Source: Nocardia jejuensis NBRC 103114 (GTDB lineage Bacteria; Actinomycetota; Actinomycetes; Mycobacteriales; Mycobacteriaceae). Taken from it: a stretch of 64,000 nucleotides of DNA. Where the stretch lies: assembly GCF_001613145.1 (NCBI RefSeq), contig NZ_BDBU01000053.1:1-64000 (forward strand), in the 5' to 3' direction. The position numbers and the translations under genes were made by a program. Within the stretch, counting starts at the first letter, position 1. Each line of letters begins with the position of its first letter. The notes below the pieces were generated by a model, which saw only the letters and a program-made list of their open reading frames with translations, was not told the origin of the DNA and did not search any database. This document shows, piece by piece, positions 26,397-35,264 of the stretch.

Positions 26397-26729
26397 TCAG
26401 CAGTTCGGCTGGAACGGGTAGCAGGCGCGCACTTCGGTGGTGGGGGCCACCGCGGGGGACCCGGGGGTGGTGACCGGGGCTCCGGGGGTGGCGGCCGGGG
26501 AGTTCACGGCCGAGGTGGGTGTGGTGCCGCCGGGCTTCGGATCCGAATGCGATCCGAACAGGACGATCGCGATCAGGACGCCGAGGCCGAGCAGGATGAC
26601 CGCGAACGGAACCAGGAACAGCAACTGCATGAGGCCCAGCGACCACAGTCCCGACCGGCCGCCGGTCGGCTGATTGCCTCGCCGTCCGAACCGCTTGGGC
26701 CCGGACTGTCCTCGTACTTTCGTCGACAT
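26397..26729 (-). CDS. single-pass membrane protein, proline/threonine-rich outside
   Basis: The 110-residue protein has a basic N-terminus (KVRGQSGPKRFGRRG), one long transmembrane helix (LLFLVPFAVILLGLGVLIAIVLF, residues about 36-58), then an outside tail rich in Pro, Thr and Ala that ends with two cysteines (RACYPFQPNC). The tail cysteines may form a small disulphide loop. No domain was recognised. It is convergent with the lipase-like operon. Confidence 0.72.
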   Translation of the reverse strand: MSTKVRGQSGPKRFGRRGNQPTGGRSGLWSLGLMQLLFLVPFAVILLGLGVLIAIVLFGSHSDPKPGGTTPTSAVNSPAATPGAPVTTPGSPAVAPTTEVRACYPFQPNC

Positions 26730-26856
26730 AGTCGAGAAGTATCACAGCTTCGGGCGTCGGGTTTCCGATCTTGTAGACCGCTCGACTTCGGCACAAATCA
26801 CTACGTTGAGCGTGCCCCCTCAGCAACTCCTCATCTGAACGTGATAAATCGGACCT

Positions 26857-27495
26857 ATGCCCCATACCAAGAATCCGATCACTGCCTGGAAAGCGCTCCG
26901 CGAAGGGAACGAGCGCTTCGTCGAAGGCACACTGGTACACCCTGGTCAAGGCGCCGCCGACCGCGCGAAGCTGGTCGCGGGCCAGCATCCCTCCGCGATC
27001 CTGTTCGGTTGCGGTGACTCCCGGGTGGCCGCCGAACTCATCTTCGACCAGGGTCTCGGCGATATGTTCGTGGTCCGCACCGCGGGACACGTCATCGACT
27101 CCTCGGTCCTGGGCTCCATCGAATACGGCGTGGAGGTGCTCGGCGTTCCGCTGATCGTGGTGCTGGGCCACGACAGCTGCGGCGCGGTCGCGGCCACCGT
27201 CAACGCCCTCGACGGCGGTGATGTGCCCGGCGGATTCATCCGCAGCCTCGTCGAGCGCGTCACCCCCTCGATTCTGATCGGCCGCCGCGAAGGTCTCACC
27301 GAGATCGACGAACTCGAAGCCCGCCACGTCGTGGAAACCAGTCAGCTCCTGATGCAGCGCTCGACCTACATCTCCGCCGCCGTCGAGGCCGGTAAGTGCG
27401 CCATCGTCGGCGTCACCTACGCCCTGGCCGACGGCCACGTCCATCTCCAGGGCGTGGTCGGCGATATCGGCGAAGAGGTCCCCGCCAAAGCCTGA
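26857..27495 (+). CDS. beta-class carbonic anhydrase
   Basis: The 212-residue enzyme interconverts CO2 and bicarbonate. Zinc ligands are visible as Cys52, His105 and Cys108, with the Asp54-Arg56 dyad in CGDSR and the HDSCGA block. The N-terminus (NPITAWKALREGNERF) is typical of the mycobacterial CanB-like group. It is cytosolic and a single gene. Confidence 0.95.
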   Translation: MPHTKNPITAWKALREGNERFVEGTLVHPGQGAADRAKLVAGQHPSAILFGCGDSRVAAELIFDQGLGDMFVVRTAGHVIDSSVLGSIEYGVEVLGVPLIVVLGHDSCGAVAATVNALDGGDVPGGFIRSLVERVTPSILIGRREGLTEIDELEARHVVETSQLLMQRSTYISAAVEAGKCAIVGVTYALADGHVHLQGVVGDIGEEVPAKA

Positions 27496-27715
27496 CCGGT
27501 CGAATCCGCCTCGCACGGAACAGGACTCACGGCATCCGGTCGAGCCGCTCCCCAAGCTCGAACCACCCCGGGGCGCCGGTCCGGCTCCTGTTCCGTGCGT
27601 CGCCGACCACATCCGCCGCGGCGCACGCCACGGCCCGGGCCTCAGATGGGTTCCTCGGCGATGCCGCTGTTGTCGACCGCTGGCATATCGTCCTTCCCGG
27701 AAATACCGTGCGGGT

Positions 27716-29725
27716 TCACGCGTTGCTCGCCGAATCACCCTCGAGGGGGGCGATTTCCGACTGCTTCGGGGCGGCGGGAACCCATTCCCGCAGGGGTTGC
27801 ACCACCGAGCCGTAGAACGCGTCGGTCGCGGCGGTGATGCTGGCGATGAAGCTGGTGGCGGTGCCGGATCGCCTGTTGCCCATCGGAAACGACTGTTCGA
27901 GCGTGAACGAGGTGATCTCGCCCGCACGTCCGGCGGTCAGGAGTTTCGGTTCCGCGCGGACCGCGGAGAGCAGTTCGCAGGCCTCGTTGCCGCGCTCGGA
28001 GAACACCGCCTCGACCCGGAGCGCACCGGGTGCGTCCGCGAGTTGTTTGAGGAGCCAGGTCAGGCGACGGGCGGAGGTTCCCTCGTTGGGCGCGTCCAGG
28101 GTGGTGCGGCACTGGATTCGGTTGGTGCGCACGTCCGCGACGATGGCCAGATCGCCCGCGGTGTCGGGGATTCGCAGCAGAGCCTCGAAACTGCCGTCCG
28201 TCGCCAGACGCTCGGCTACCGCGGCGTTGCGTGCGGCGGGATCGCTCTTGTGGCGGCGCGGCAGCACGTGCGTCACGGTGGCCCCGAGTTCGGCGGTCAT
28301 ACGGAGAGCGAGGTGGCGCGACAGCGACACCCAGGTATCGGCGACGGTCAGGGCCTTGGGATCACCCGCGCGCAGCGTGCCCGCGGTGACCGCGTCGCGC
28401 ACGGCCACCCAGTGCCGTCCCATGTCGATGAACTCGGCGGCGCCGGAGCGGGGGTGGTCGAGATAGCGCAGGAATTCGCTCAGCAGCCAGATGTGCAGTT
28501 CATTGTCTATATCGCCGTGCGAGAGCAGCATTCGCGCCTCGTGCGCCACCTCCGCCCACGAGAGATGCCGCAGCGCGACCTTGGTCAGTTTCCGGCGATC
28601 GACCTCGACCGGCAACTCCCCCGGACCGGCGGGCACATCGTTGGACAGACTGATCACCGCGTCGTACTTCTTCTTACGCGCCACATCGAGATAGCTCTCG
28701 AGCTGATCGCGCCTGAGCTTGCCGTTCCCGGTCTTGACCTCGAGCAGCCCGGTCCACACCCGGCTCCCCCGGACCACCTTGAGCACCGCGTCGGGGATGA
28801 CCTTGCTCTCGCCCCGCTCGTACGGCACCTCGATGTATCCCTCGAAAGCGCCTGCGGGAGCGCCCATTCGCGCGCAGATGGCGCGCGCGAACGGCCTGAC
28901 CGCCTGCATGGTCGAGATCAGCGCCGAGGTCGCGCGGCGCTCCTGTTCCTCACCGGTGCCGACGCCGATCACCGAGAACAGCCGCGCCGGTTGCCAACTG
29001 TCCTGTTCGGCGAGAGTGAACTCGACCGGCTTGATCTTCTTGGCGACGCGTTTGGCGGTGCGCACGCCGCGGGCACGCGCGGGAGTCTTGGGGCCCGGCT
29101 GTTCGGGCGCCGGTGCGGGGACGGGCGACTCCTGCACGCGTGCTTGCACGACCGGCACATCCTGTGACACGGCACCCGACTCGGGTTCGGCGTCATCGGC
29201 GATCGAGACCCCGAAATCCGTTGCCAGACCTGCCAATCCGGATTCCCAGCCCTGACCGACTGCCCGCACCTTCCACTGCCCGTCGCGGCGATACACCTCA
29301 CCGAACAGGAAGGCCGACTCCGAGGTGGCGTCCGCCGTCACGTATTCGGCCACCGAGCCTCCCGCACCGTCGACGACTCGCAGGGCGATCTTGCCGACCT
29401 CGCCGAAGACACCCGAGTTGAGGCTGCCCGCCAGGGCGACGACGTGCACATCCTGCGGAACGGTGGACAGTTCGATCGAGATCCGGGTCTGCGCGCCCTC
29501 CTCGGTCGCGCTGGTGCCCAGGAATCGGACCGAGCCGTCTTCGGATTCGGGTTGGTTGTAGAAGACGAAATGACTGTCGGAGCGAACCTTTCGGTCCGCT
29601 CCGAGCAGGAGCGCCGAGGCGTCGACCTCGAACTCCGATTCGGTCCAGCCGATCACCACATCGACCCGATCCAGGTCGTTCGGCAGCGGCACGTTCTGGC
29701 CCTTGGACAGTATCGGAGACGTCAC
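27716..29725 (-). CDS. TerD-domain protein fused to a PD-(D/E)XK-like nuclease domain
   Basis: The 669-residue protein starts at GTG 29725, with GAAAGG upstream. Residues 1-180 form a TerD domain (LSKGQNVPLP; ALLLGADRKVRSDSHFVFYN; the acidic patch that binds Ca2+). A proline-rich linker (about 190-220) and a basic patch (AKRVAKKIKP) lead to residues 250-365, where IPDAVLKVV, LLEVKTG (Glu329-x-Lys331) and RDQLESYLDVARKK fit the PD-(D/E)XK nuclease core. The C-terminal 300 residues are helical and unassigned. No other ter genes are nearby. A role in stress or defence is inferred from the TerD family. Confidence 0.78.
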   Translation of the reverse strand: MTSPILSKGQNVPLPNDLDRVDVVIGWTESEFEVDASALLLGADRKVRSDSHFVFYNQPESEDGSVRFLGTSATEEGAQTRISIELSTVPQDVHVVALAGSLNSGVFGEVGKIALRVVDGAGGSVAEYVTADATSESAFLFGEVYRRDGQWKVRAVGQGWESGLAGLATDFGVSIADDAEPESGAVSQDVPVVQARVQESPVPAPAPEQPGPKTPARARGVRTAKRVAKKIKPVEFTLAEQDSWQPARLFSVIGVGTGEEQERRATSALISTMQAVRPFARAICARMGAPAGAFEGYIEVPYERGESKVIPDAVLKVVRGSRVWTGLLEVKTGNGKLRRDQLESYLDVARKKKYDAVISLSNDVPAGPGELPVEVDRRKLTKVALRHLSWAEVAHEARMLLSHGDIDNELHIWLLSEFLRYLDHPRSGAAEFIDMGRHWVAVRDAVTAGTLRAGDPKALTVADTWVSLSRHLALRMTAELGATVTHVLPRRHKSDPAARNAAVAERLATDGSFEALLRIPDTAGDLAIVADVRTNRIQCRTTLDAPNEGTSARRLTWLLKQLADAPGALRVEAVFSERGNEACELLSAVRAEPKLLTAGRAGEITSFTLEQSFPMGNRRSGTATSFIASITAATDAFYGSVVQPLREWVPAAPKQSEIAPLEGDSASNA

Positions 29726-30301
29726 GGGATTCGCCTTTCGCGGTGTTCGGCACGCGCTGTCGCGGGCAAATCCGAGTGGAATCGATCCGGATGCTGCCCC
29801 AGTGCATCGGCGCCGCACAATGGCGGCGACGCAGTCGTATTCGGCGGTGCCGAGGCCGCCGTTACACGCCCGCGAACGCGGCGGGAGAGCCATTTCCAGT
29901 GCCGAGGACACACCATTTCAATCCGGCGATTCCCATTGCGGCGGTAGCGATCACGACGAATAGCCGGAGCGCTGAAAGGGCGATCCGGCTGCTTAACACG
30001 ATAGGGAGATCCACCGAACGATCGACCTTTTCGGCGATCGAGGCGATCCGGCCCGAGGAGATTGGCATTCGAGGGCCGAACTATTGGCGCAGAAAGTCAG
30101 TCGGCGGCCGGGGTCGGGCTCGAGTCGTCCAGGACTGTGGTGGTGTGGCCGGGAGTGAGGTACGGGCTGCGGCTCGGCCCGTAGCGAGTAGCCGCCGGTC
30201 GTGCACCGCCGTCGGGGACACGGCGTGCTCCCGGACCACGGCCGTGAGCGACCGCGTGGCTAAGCTTGCGTGTCCTCGATTCTTCGCGAAAGGTCCCCCT
30301 C
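29726..30301. other. 576-bp divergent intergenic region
   Basis: This lies between the divergent terD-fusion and slyD genes and should hold both promoters. Several short reading frames exist but none has a ribosome binding site or protein-like composition. No strong palindrome was seen. Confidence 0.55.
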
Positions 30302-30787
30302 ATGCTGATCGCCGCCAACAAGGCAGTGGCCATCGAATACACCCTGACCGACGATGACGGCGACGTCGTCGACAGCTCGGCCGGTGGGCCCGCGCTGGTG
30401 TACCTGCACGGCGCGGGGAACATCGTGCAGGGTCTGGAAGCCGCGCTGGAGGGCAAGGAGGCCGGCGCCGAGCTGGCCGTCGTCGTCGAGCCCGAGGACG
30501 GGTACGGCGAATTCATTCCCGAGCTGGTCAGCACCCTGAGCCGGGATATGTTCGAGGGCATCGACGACCTCGAGGTCGGCATGCAGCTGCAGGCCGAGGA
30601 TCCGGACGGCGATGTGCAGATCATCACGGTCCGCGAGGTGGACGGCGACGACGTCACCATCGACGGCAATCACCCGCTGGCCGGTCAGCGCCTGCACTTC
30701 CAGATCAAGGTCGTCGAGGTCCGCGACGCCACCGAGGACGAGCTGGCGCACGGTCACGTGCACGGCGAGGACGATCACGACCACTGA
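30302..30787 (+). CDS. slyD: FKBP-type peptidyl-prolyl isomerase, SlyD-like
   Basis: The 161-residue protein starts at ATG 30302, after GAAAGG. The FKBP part (AVAIEYTLTDDDGDVVDSS; GAGNIVQGLEAALEGKEAG; VVVEPEDGYGE) is interrupted by an insert-in-flap chaperone domain, and the end is histidine/aspartate-rich (HGHVHGEDDHDH), as in metal-binding SlyD. It acts in the cytosol as a folding helper and may carry nickel to metalloenzymes; no hydrogenase or urease genes are nearby. Confidence 0.93.
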   Translation: MLIAANKAVAIEYTLTDDDGDVVDSSAGGPALVYLHGAGNIVQGLEAALEGKEAGAELAVVVEPEDGYGEFIPELVSTLSRDMFEGIDDLEVGMQLQAEDPDGDVQIITVREVDGDDVTIDGNHPLAGQRLHFQIKVVEVRDATEDELAHGHVHGEDDHDH

Positions 30788-30815
30788 TCACCTGCGAATC
30801 GAGTACGCCATGAGG

Positions 30816-30843
30816 TGCGCGTACTGCATCGGCAGTACGCGCA
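30816..30843. terminator. hairpin terminator after slyD
   Basis: TGCGCGTACTGC (30816-30827) mirrors GCAGTACGCGCA (30832-30843): a perfect 12-bp stem with a 4-nt loop, 28 bp beyond the slyD stop and 54 bp before the MmpL-type gene. No T-run follows. Confidence 0.7.
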
Positions 30844-30897
30844 ACGGCCTCCTCGCGCACGATGCCGACTACGGCCGCCGCGAACGAGCATGGCGGC

Positions 30898-33132
30898 ATG
30901 GCGAAATTCCTGTACCGACTCGGTCGGTTCTCGTTCGAGAAGCGGCGGCTGGTCGTCCTGCTCTGGCTGGGGGTCATGGCCGCGCTGGTGGCCGGAGCGG
31001 CCAACGCACCCACCCCTCCACCGGATTCCTTCTCCATTCCCGGCACCGAATCGCAGCAGGCCTTCGACCTGCTGGGTGAGCGGTTCCCGGGAACCAAATC
31101 CGACGGCGCGGAAGCCCGGATCGTCTTCGTGGCGCCCGAAGGCCAGCAGATCACCTCCGAGACCAGCAAGGCCGCGATCGAGAAGATCGTCTCGGAGGTG
31201 GCGAGCGGTACGCAGGTGAAGGGTGTACTCGACCCGTTCCAGACCGGTGCGATCAGCAAGAACGGCAGCACCGCGTACGCGAGCGTCAGTTACGGCGCGA
31301 CCAGCAACGACCTCACCGACGCCACCAAGTCCGCGCTCACCGACGCGGTCGAGACCGGCAAGTCCGCCGGAGTCACCGTCGAGATCGGCGGATCGGCGCT
31401 GCTGGCCGAACCCGAGATGGGCGGCGCCACCGAGGCCATCGGCATCGCCATCGCCGCGGTGGTCCTGATGGTCACCTTCGGCGCCTTCGCGGCGGCCGGG
31501 CTGCCGCTGCTCACCGCGCTGATCGGCATCGGCGTCGGCATCGCCGCCATCGTGGCGATCGGAATGTCGACCACCACAACGACTCTCGCCATGATGCTGG
31601 GACTCGCGGTCGGCATCGACTACGCGCTGTTCATCGTCTCGCGGTATCGCACCGAACGCGCCGAGGGCTACAGCGCCGAGGAGGCCGCGGGCCGCGCGGT
31701 CGGAACCGCCGGTTCCGCAGTGGTTTTCGCCGGACTCACCGTGGTCATCGCGCTCGCGGGACTGGCCGTGGTCGGCATTCCGGTGCTGACCAAGATGGGG
31801 CTGGCCGCGGCGGGCACCGTGGTCGTGGCGGTCACGATCGCGCTGAGTCTGCTGCCCGCGCTGCTCGGGTTCTTCCAGAACGCGGTCATGCCGAAGAAGT
31901 TCCGCAACGCGCTCGCCTCCCGCAGGGCGCAGGCCTCCGGCGGCGACATCGCACACGCGACCGTCAGCGGTCCGGACGAGAAGGCCGGAATGGCCACGCG
32001 CTGGGCCGGATTCGTGGTCCGTCGCCCGGTGGCCGTGCTGCTGATCGGGTTGGTCGGAATGGGTGCGCTGGCGCTGCCGGTCACCAGTCTGGAGCTGGGC
32101 ATGCCCGGCGAGGAATCGCAGCCGACCTCGACCACCCAGCGCCGCGCCTACGATGCGCTCGCCGAGGGCTTCGGTCCCGGGTTCAACGGGCCGCTGACCG
32201 TGGCGCTGGACGTCAAGGGCCTCGCGGACCCGAAAGCCGCTGTGGAGCAGGCGACTCGGACGCTGGCGGATACCCGGGGCGTCGTGTCGGTCTCCCCCGC
32301 GATCTTCAATCAGGCCGGTGACGCCGCCATGATCACGGTGGTTCCCTCGACGGGCCCGTCCACGACCGAGACCAAGGATCTCGTGCACGCCCTGCGCGGC
32401 GAGGCGAGCGGCCTGCACGCGGCCACCGGCGCGACCATGCTGGTCACGGGTGCGACCGCGATGAACATCGACGTCTCGCAGAAGATGACGGACGCGCTGC
32501 TGCCCTACCTCGCGGTGGTGGTCGGCCTGGCGATCCTGTTGCTGATGATCGTGTTCCGCTCGATCGCGGTCCCGATCAAGGCGGCGCTGGGCTTCCTGCT
32601 CTCGGTGGGTGCGGCCTTCGGCGTGATCGTCGCGGTGTTCCAGTGGGGCTGGCTGGCCGAGCTCATCGGCGTGCATCAGACCGGACCGGTGATGAGCATG
32701 ATGCCGATCTTCCTGATCGGCGTGGTGTTCGGACTCGCGATGGACTACGAGGTGTTCCTGGTGACCCGCATGCGCGAGGCCTTCGCCCACGGCGAGAGCG
32801 CGAAGGACTCCATCGTCACCGGATTCCGGCACAGCGGGCGGGTGGTGGTGGCCGCCGCGGCGATCATGATCGCGGTGTTCGCCGGGTTCGTCGGCGGCGG
32901 TGAACCGATGATCAAGATGATGGGCCTGGGATTGGCGGCGGCGGTCTTCTTCGACGCCTTCGTGGTGCGGATGACCCTGGTCCCGGCGGTGCTGGCACTG
33001 CTCGGCGACAAGGCCTGGTGGCTGCCGAACTGGCTGAGCCGGATCCTGCCGAACGTGGATGTGGAGGGTGAGAGCCTCGCCCGTCTCGAGCAGGCCGAGC
33101 CGGAGCGGGAGCTGGAGAGCGCCCGGGCCTGA
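30898..33132 (+). CDS. MMPL/RND-family membrane transporter
   Basis: The 744-residue protein starts most plausibly at MAKFLYRLGRFS (30898); an ATG at 30862 is possible. It has the two-fold RND layout: an N-terminal helix, a large outside loop, six helices, then the same again. Each half carries the proton-relay type motif: LAVGIDYALFIVSRYRTE and LAMDYEVFLVTRMRE. The family exports lipids or drugs across the inner membrane. It has no polyketide or lipid synthesis neighbours; the following two-component system is the only hint about its control. Confidence 0.93.
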   Translation: MAKFLYRLGRFSFEKRRLVVLLWLGVMAALVAGAANAPTPPPDSFSIPGTESQQAFDLLGERFPGTKSDGAEARIVFVAPEGQQITSETSKAAIEKIVSEVASGTQVKGVLDPFQTGAISKNGSTAYASVSYGATSNDLTDATKSALTDAVETGKSAGVTVEIGGSALLAEPEMGGATEAIGIAIAAVVLMVTFGAFAAAGLPLLTALIGIGVGIAAIVAIGMSTTTTTLAMMLGLAVGIDYALFIVSRYRTERAEGYSAEEAAGRAVGTAGSAVVFAGLTVVIALAGLAVVGIPVLTKMGLAAAGTVVVAVTIALSLLPALLGFFQNAVMPKKFRNALASRRAQASGGDIAHATVSGPDEKAGMATRWAGFVVRRPVAVLLIGLVGMGALALPVTSLELGMPGEESQPTSTTQRRAYDALAEGFGPGFNGPLTVALDVKGLADPKAAVEQATRTLADTRGVVSVSPAIFNQAGDAAMITVVPSTGPSTTETKDLVHALRGEASGLHAATGATMLVTGATAMNIDVSQKMTDALLPYLAVVVGLAILLLMIVFRSIAVPIKAALGFLLSVGAAFGVIVAVFQWGWLAELIGVHQTGPVMSMMPIFLIGVVFGLAMDYEVFLVTRMREAFAHGESAKDSIVTGFRHSGRVVVAAAAIMIAVFAGFVGGGEPMIKMMGLGLAAAVFFDAFVVRMTLVPAVLALLGDKAWWLPNWLSRILPNVDVEGESLARLEQAEPERELESARA

Positions 33133-33143
33133 GTCTCGAACGC

Positions 33144-33178
33144 ACCGGTAGGCCGTCCCGGATGGGCGGCCTACCGGT
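33144..33178. terminator. hairpin terminator after the MmpL-type gene
   Basis: ACCGGTAGGCCG (33144-33155) mirrors CGGCCTACCGGT (33167-33178), a perfect 12-bp stem with an 11-nt loop, 12 bp after the stop. It separates the transporter from the two-component system. Confidence 0.75.
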
Positions 33179-33228
33179 CGCTTCGGAACCGGACGATTAG
33201 GGTTCTCGCAGACAGAACAGGAGTGCAC

Positions 33229-34515
33229 ATGGCCGTCGAATGGTCGCAGTGGCCGCGCCGGCACAGCCGGGTCATCGACATCGTCGTCGCCGTCATGCTG
33301 TGCGCTCTGGCCACCTATGCGAGCAAACTGAGCGACGAGACGCGCGAGCAGGCGGCGATGGTGGTCCGGCCGGCGTCGCTCGCGGTGTTCTGGCTCTCGG
33401 CCACGGCCTCGGTGGCGTTGCTGTTCCGGCGGCGGTTTCCGTGGCCGGTCCTGGTGATCACGACCGGCTGTGCGCTGACGATCGGCGCGCTGGGTTTCGA
33501 GGTGTCGGTCTTCAGCGCGGGCGCGGCGTTCGTCGCGATGTACTCACTCGGGCTGTGGTCGTCCAATCTCTGTATCGCGAAGGTCGCACCGCTGGTCGCC
33601 GGTGGCGCGCTGCTCGTCATGTCCTTCGTTCACCATCTCTATCCCCTGCTGACCGGCGGCCGGATCACGTTGATCGCCGGGATCATGGTGGCGGGCGCGT
33701 TCGCCGAAGCGGGCCGCAGCAGACGCAATTATCTGGCGGCGCTGCACGCACGAGCGGAGCTGGCCGAACGGACCCGGGAGGAGGAGGCGCGCCAGCGGGT
33801 GGGCGAGGAGCGCCTGCGGATCGCGCGTGAGCTGCACGATATCGTCGCGCACCATATGGCGCTGGCGCACGCGCAAGCCTCCACGGCCGCATACCTTTTG
33901 CGCAGCCAGCCCGATCAGGCGCAGGAGATGCTCGACCAGCTGGCGGGCACCACGTCCGCGGCGCTGCGCGAACTCAAATCGACCGTCGGCCTACTGCGCG
34001 AGGACGATTCGGACGCGCCGCTGGAGCCGACCCCGGGGCTGGGCCAATTGTCGGAGCTGCTCACCTCGTTCGAGCGGACCGGCCTGACGGTGTCGGTGTC
34101 GATCACGGGGGTGCCGCGGCCGCTGTCCCCCGGCGCGGATCTGACCGCCTACCGGATCATCCAGGAGGCGCTGACCAACGTCACCAAGCACGCGAGTACG
34201 GCGACGGCCACGGTGCGACTGGTGTACTCGCGGCTGTTGCTGACGATCAGCGTGATCGACGACGGCGTCCTGGACGGGCCCGACCGCGCCGCGAGCGCCG
34301 AAGGTCCGCGCGGCGAACAGCATTCGGACGGCCGCGACGCGGACGGCGAGGACCCGGGCGTCAACGGTTACGGTCTCATCGGAATGAACGAGCGGGCCAA
34401 TTCGGTCGGCGGTCATCTGCGCGCCGGGCGCAGGCCGGGCGGCGGCTTCGAGGTCACCACCGAACTTCCGCTCGAACCCGCGACCACCCCCGACCACGAG
34501 GACATCACGCCATGA
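33229..34515 (+). CDS. NarL-type sensor histidine kinase
   Basis: The 428-residue protein starts at ATG 33229, after ACAGGAG. About six transmembrane helices fill residues 16-160. A coiled region (ERTREEEARQRVGEERLRI) leads to the HisKA_3 dimerisation helix with the phospho-acceptor His203 (ARELHDIVAHHM). The ATPase domain has the N box in QEALTNVTKHA and the G box in GYGLIGM. It phosphorylates the response regulator encoded next, whose ATG overlaps its stop. The signal is unknown and probably membrane-related. Confidence 0.93.
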   Translation: MAVEWSQWPRRHSRVIDIVVAVMLCALATYASKLSDETREQAAMVVRPASLAVFWLSATASVALLFRRRFPWPVLVITTGCALTIGALGFEVSVFSAGAAFVAMYSLGLWSSNLCIAKVAPLVAGGALLVMSFVHHLYPLLTGGRITLIAGIMVAGAFAEAGRSRRNYLAALHARAELAERTREEEARQRVGEERLRIARELHDIVAHHMALAHAQASTAAYLLRSQPDQAQEMLDQLAGTTSAALRELKSTVGLLREDDSDAPLEPTPGLGQLSELLTSFERTGLTVSVSITGVPRPLSPGADLTAYRIIQEALTNVTKHASTATATVRLVYSRLLLTISVIDDGVLDGPDRAASAEGPRGEQHSDGRDADGEDPGVNGYGLIGMNERANSVGGHLRAGRRPGGGFEVTTELPLEPATTPDHEDITP

Positions 34516-35201
34516 CCATCCGGGTACTGCTGGCCGACGATCAAGCCCTGCTGGCGGGCACCTTCCGGCTGCTGATCGATTCCGCCGAGGATATGGACGT
34601 GGTCGGTATCGCCGGAAACGGCCGGGAGGCAGTGGAATTGGCTCGATCGACCACGCCGGACGTGGTCGTGATGGACATCCGCATGCCGGGGGTCGACGGG
34701 CTGACCGCGACGCAGGAGATCTGCGCGGACGAGGCGTTGCGCGAGACCCGGGTCCTGATTCTCACCACCTTCGAACTGGACGAGTATGTGGCCCAGGCGC
34801 TTCGGGCCGGGGCGAGCGGTTTCCTGGGCAAGGACGTCGGCCCCGAGGAGCTGCTGCGCTCGATCCGCGCCGTGGCGGCGGGCGATGCGCTGTTGTCCCC
34901 CACCGCGACCCGCACCCTGATCGCACGGTATCTGTCCCGGCCCGAAAGCCGGATCAGCGCGGCGGAATCGCTCGAGGTGCTGACCGCCCGCGAACGCGAG
35001 GTGGTCGCGATGGTCGCGGAGGGACTGTCCAACGAGGAGATCGCGGAGAAGATGTACGTCAGCCCGCTGACGGTGCGCACACATGTGCAGCGGGCGATGT
35101 CCAAAGTGGGCGTACAGAATCGGGCGCAGCTGGTGGTGATCGCGTTCCAGTCGGGCCTGGTGCGGGTGGAACCGCCGCGATCCGACGACGGTCGCCGGTA
35201 A
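34512..35201 (+). CDS. NarL/FixJ-type response regulator
   Basis: The 229-residue protein has a receiver domain with the acidic pocket Asp9/Asp10, phospho-acceptor Asp55 in VVMDIRMPG and Lys107 in LGKDV. The LuxR-type helix-turn-helix follows (LTAREREVVAMVAEGLSNEE, then SPLTVRTHVQRAMSKVG). It is coupled to its kinase by an ATGA overlap. Its target genes are not known; the MmpL-type gene just upstream is a candidate. Confidence 0.95.
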   Translation: MTIRVLLADDQALLAGTFRLLIDSAEDMDVVGIAGNGREAVELARSTTPDVVVMDIRMPGVDGLTATQEICADEALRETRVLILTTFELDEYVAQALRAGASGFLGKDVGPEELLRSIRAVAAGDALLSPTATRTLIARYLSRPESRISAAESLEVLTAREREVVAMVAEGLSNEEIAEKMYVSPLTVRTHVQRAMSKVGVQNRAQLVVIAFQSGLVRVEPPRSDDGRR

Positions 35202-35264
35202 TCGGGCAAAAACCTCGACAATCGGCCACGATTTCGAAGTTACCGACTGGTTCGCCCCACCTGT

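Noticed and set aside
24901..27927. A 1008-codon open frame on the minus strand antisense to the lipase-like and carbonic anhydrase genes
   Set aside because: It is an arginine/histidine-rich shadow frame typical of high-GC DNA; the plus-strand proteins have signal peptides, family motifs and ribosome binding sites.
30775..33264. An 829-codon open frame antisense to the MmpL-type gene
   Set aside because: Low-complexity His/Arg/Asp/Gly composition; the plus strand encodes a clear RND transporter.
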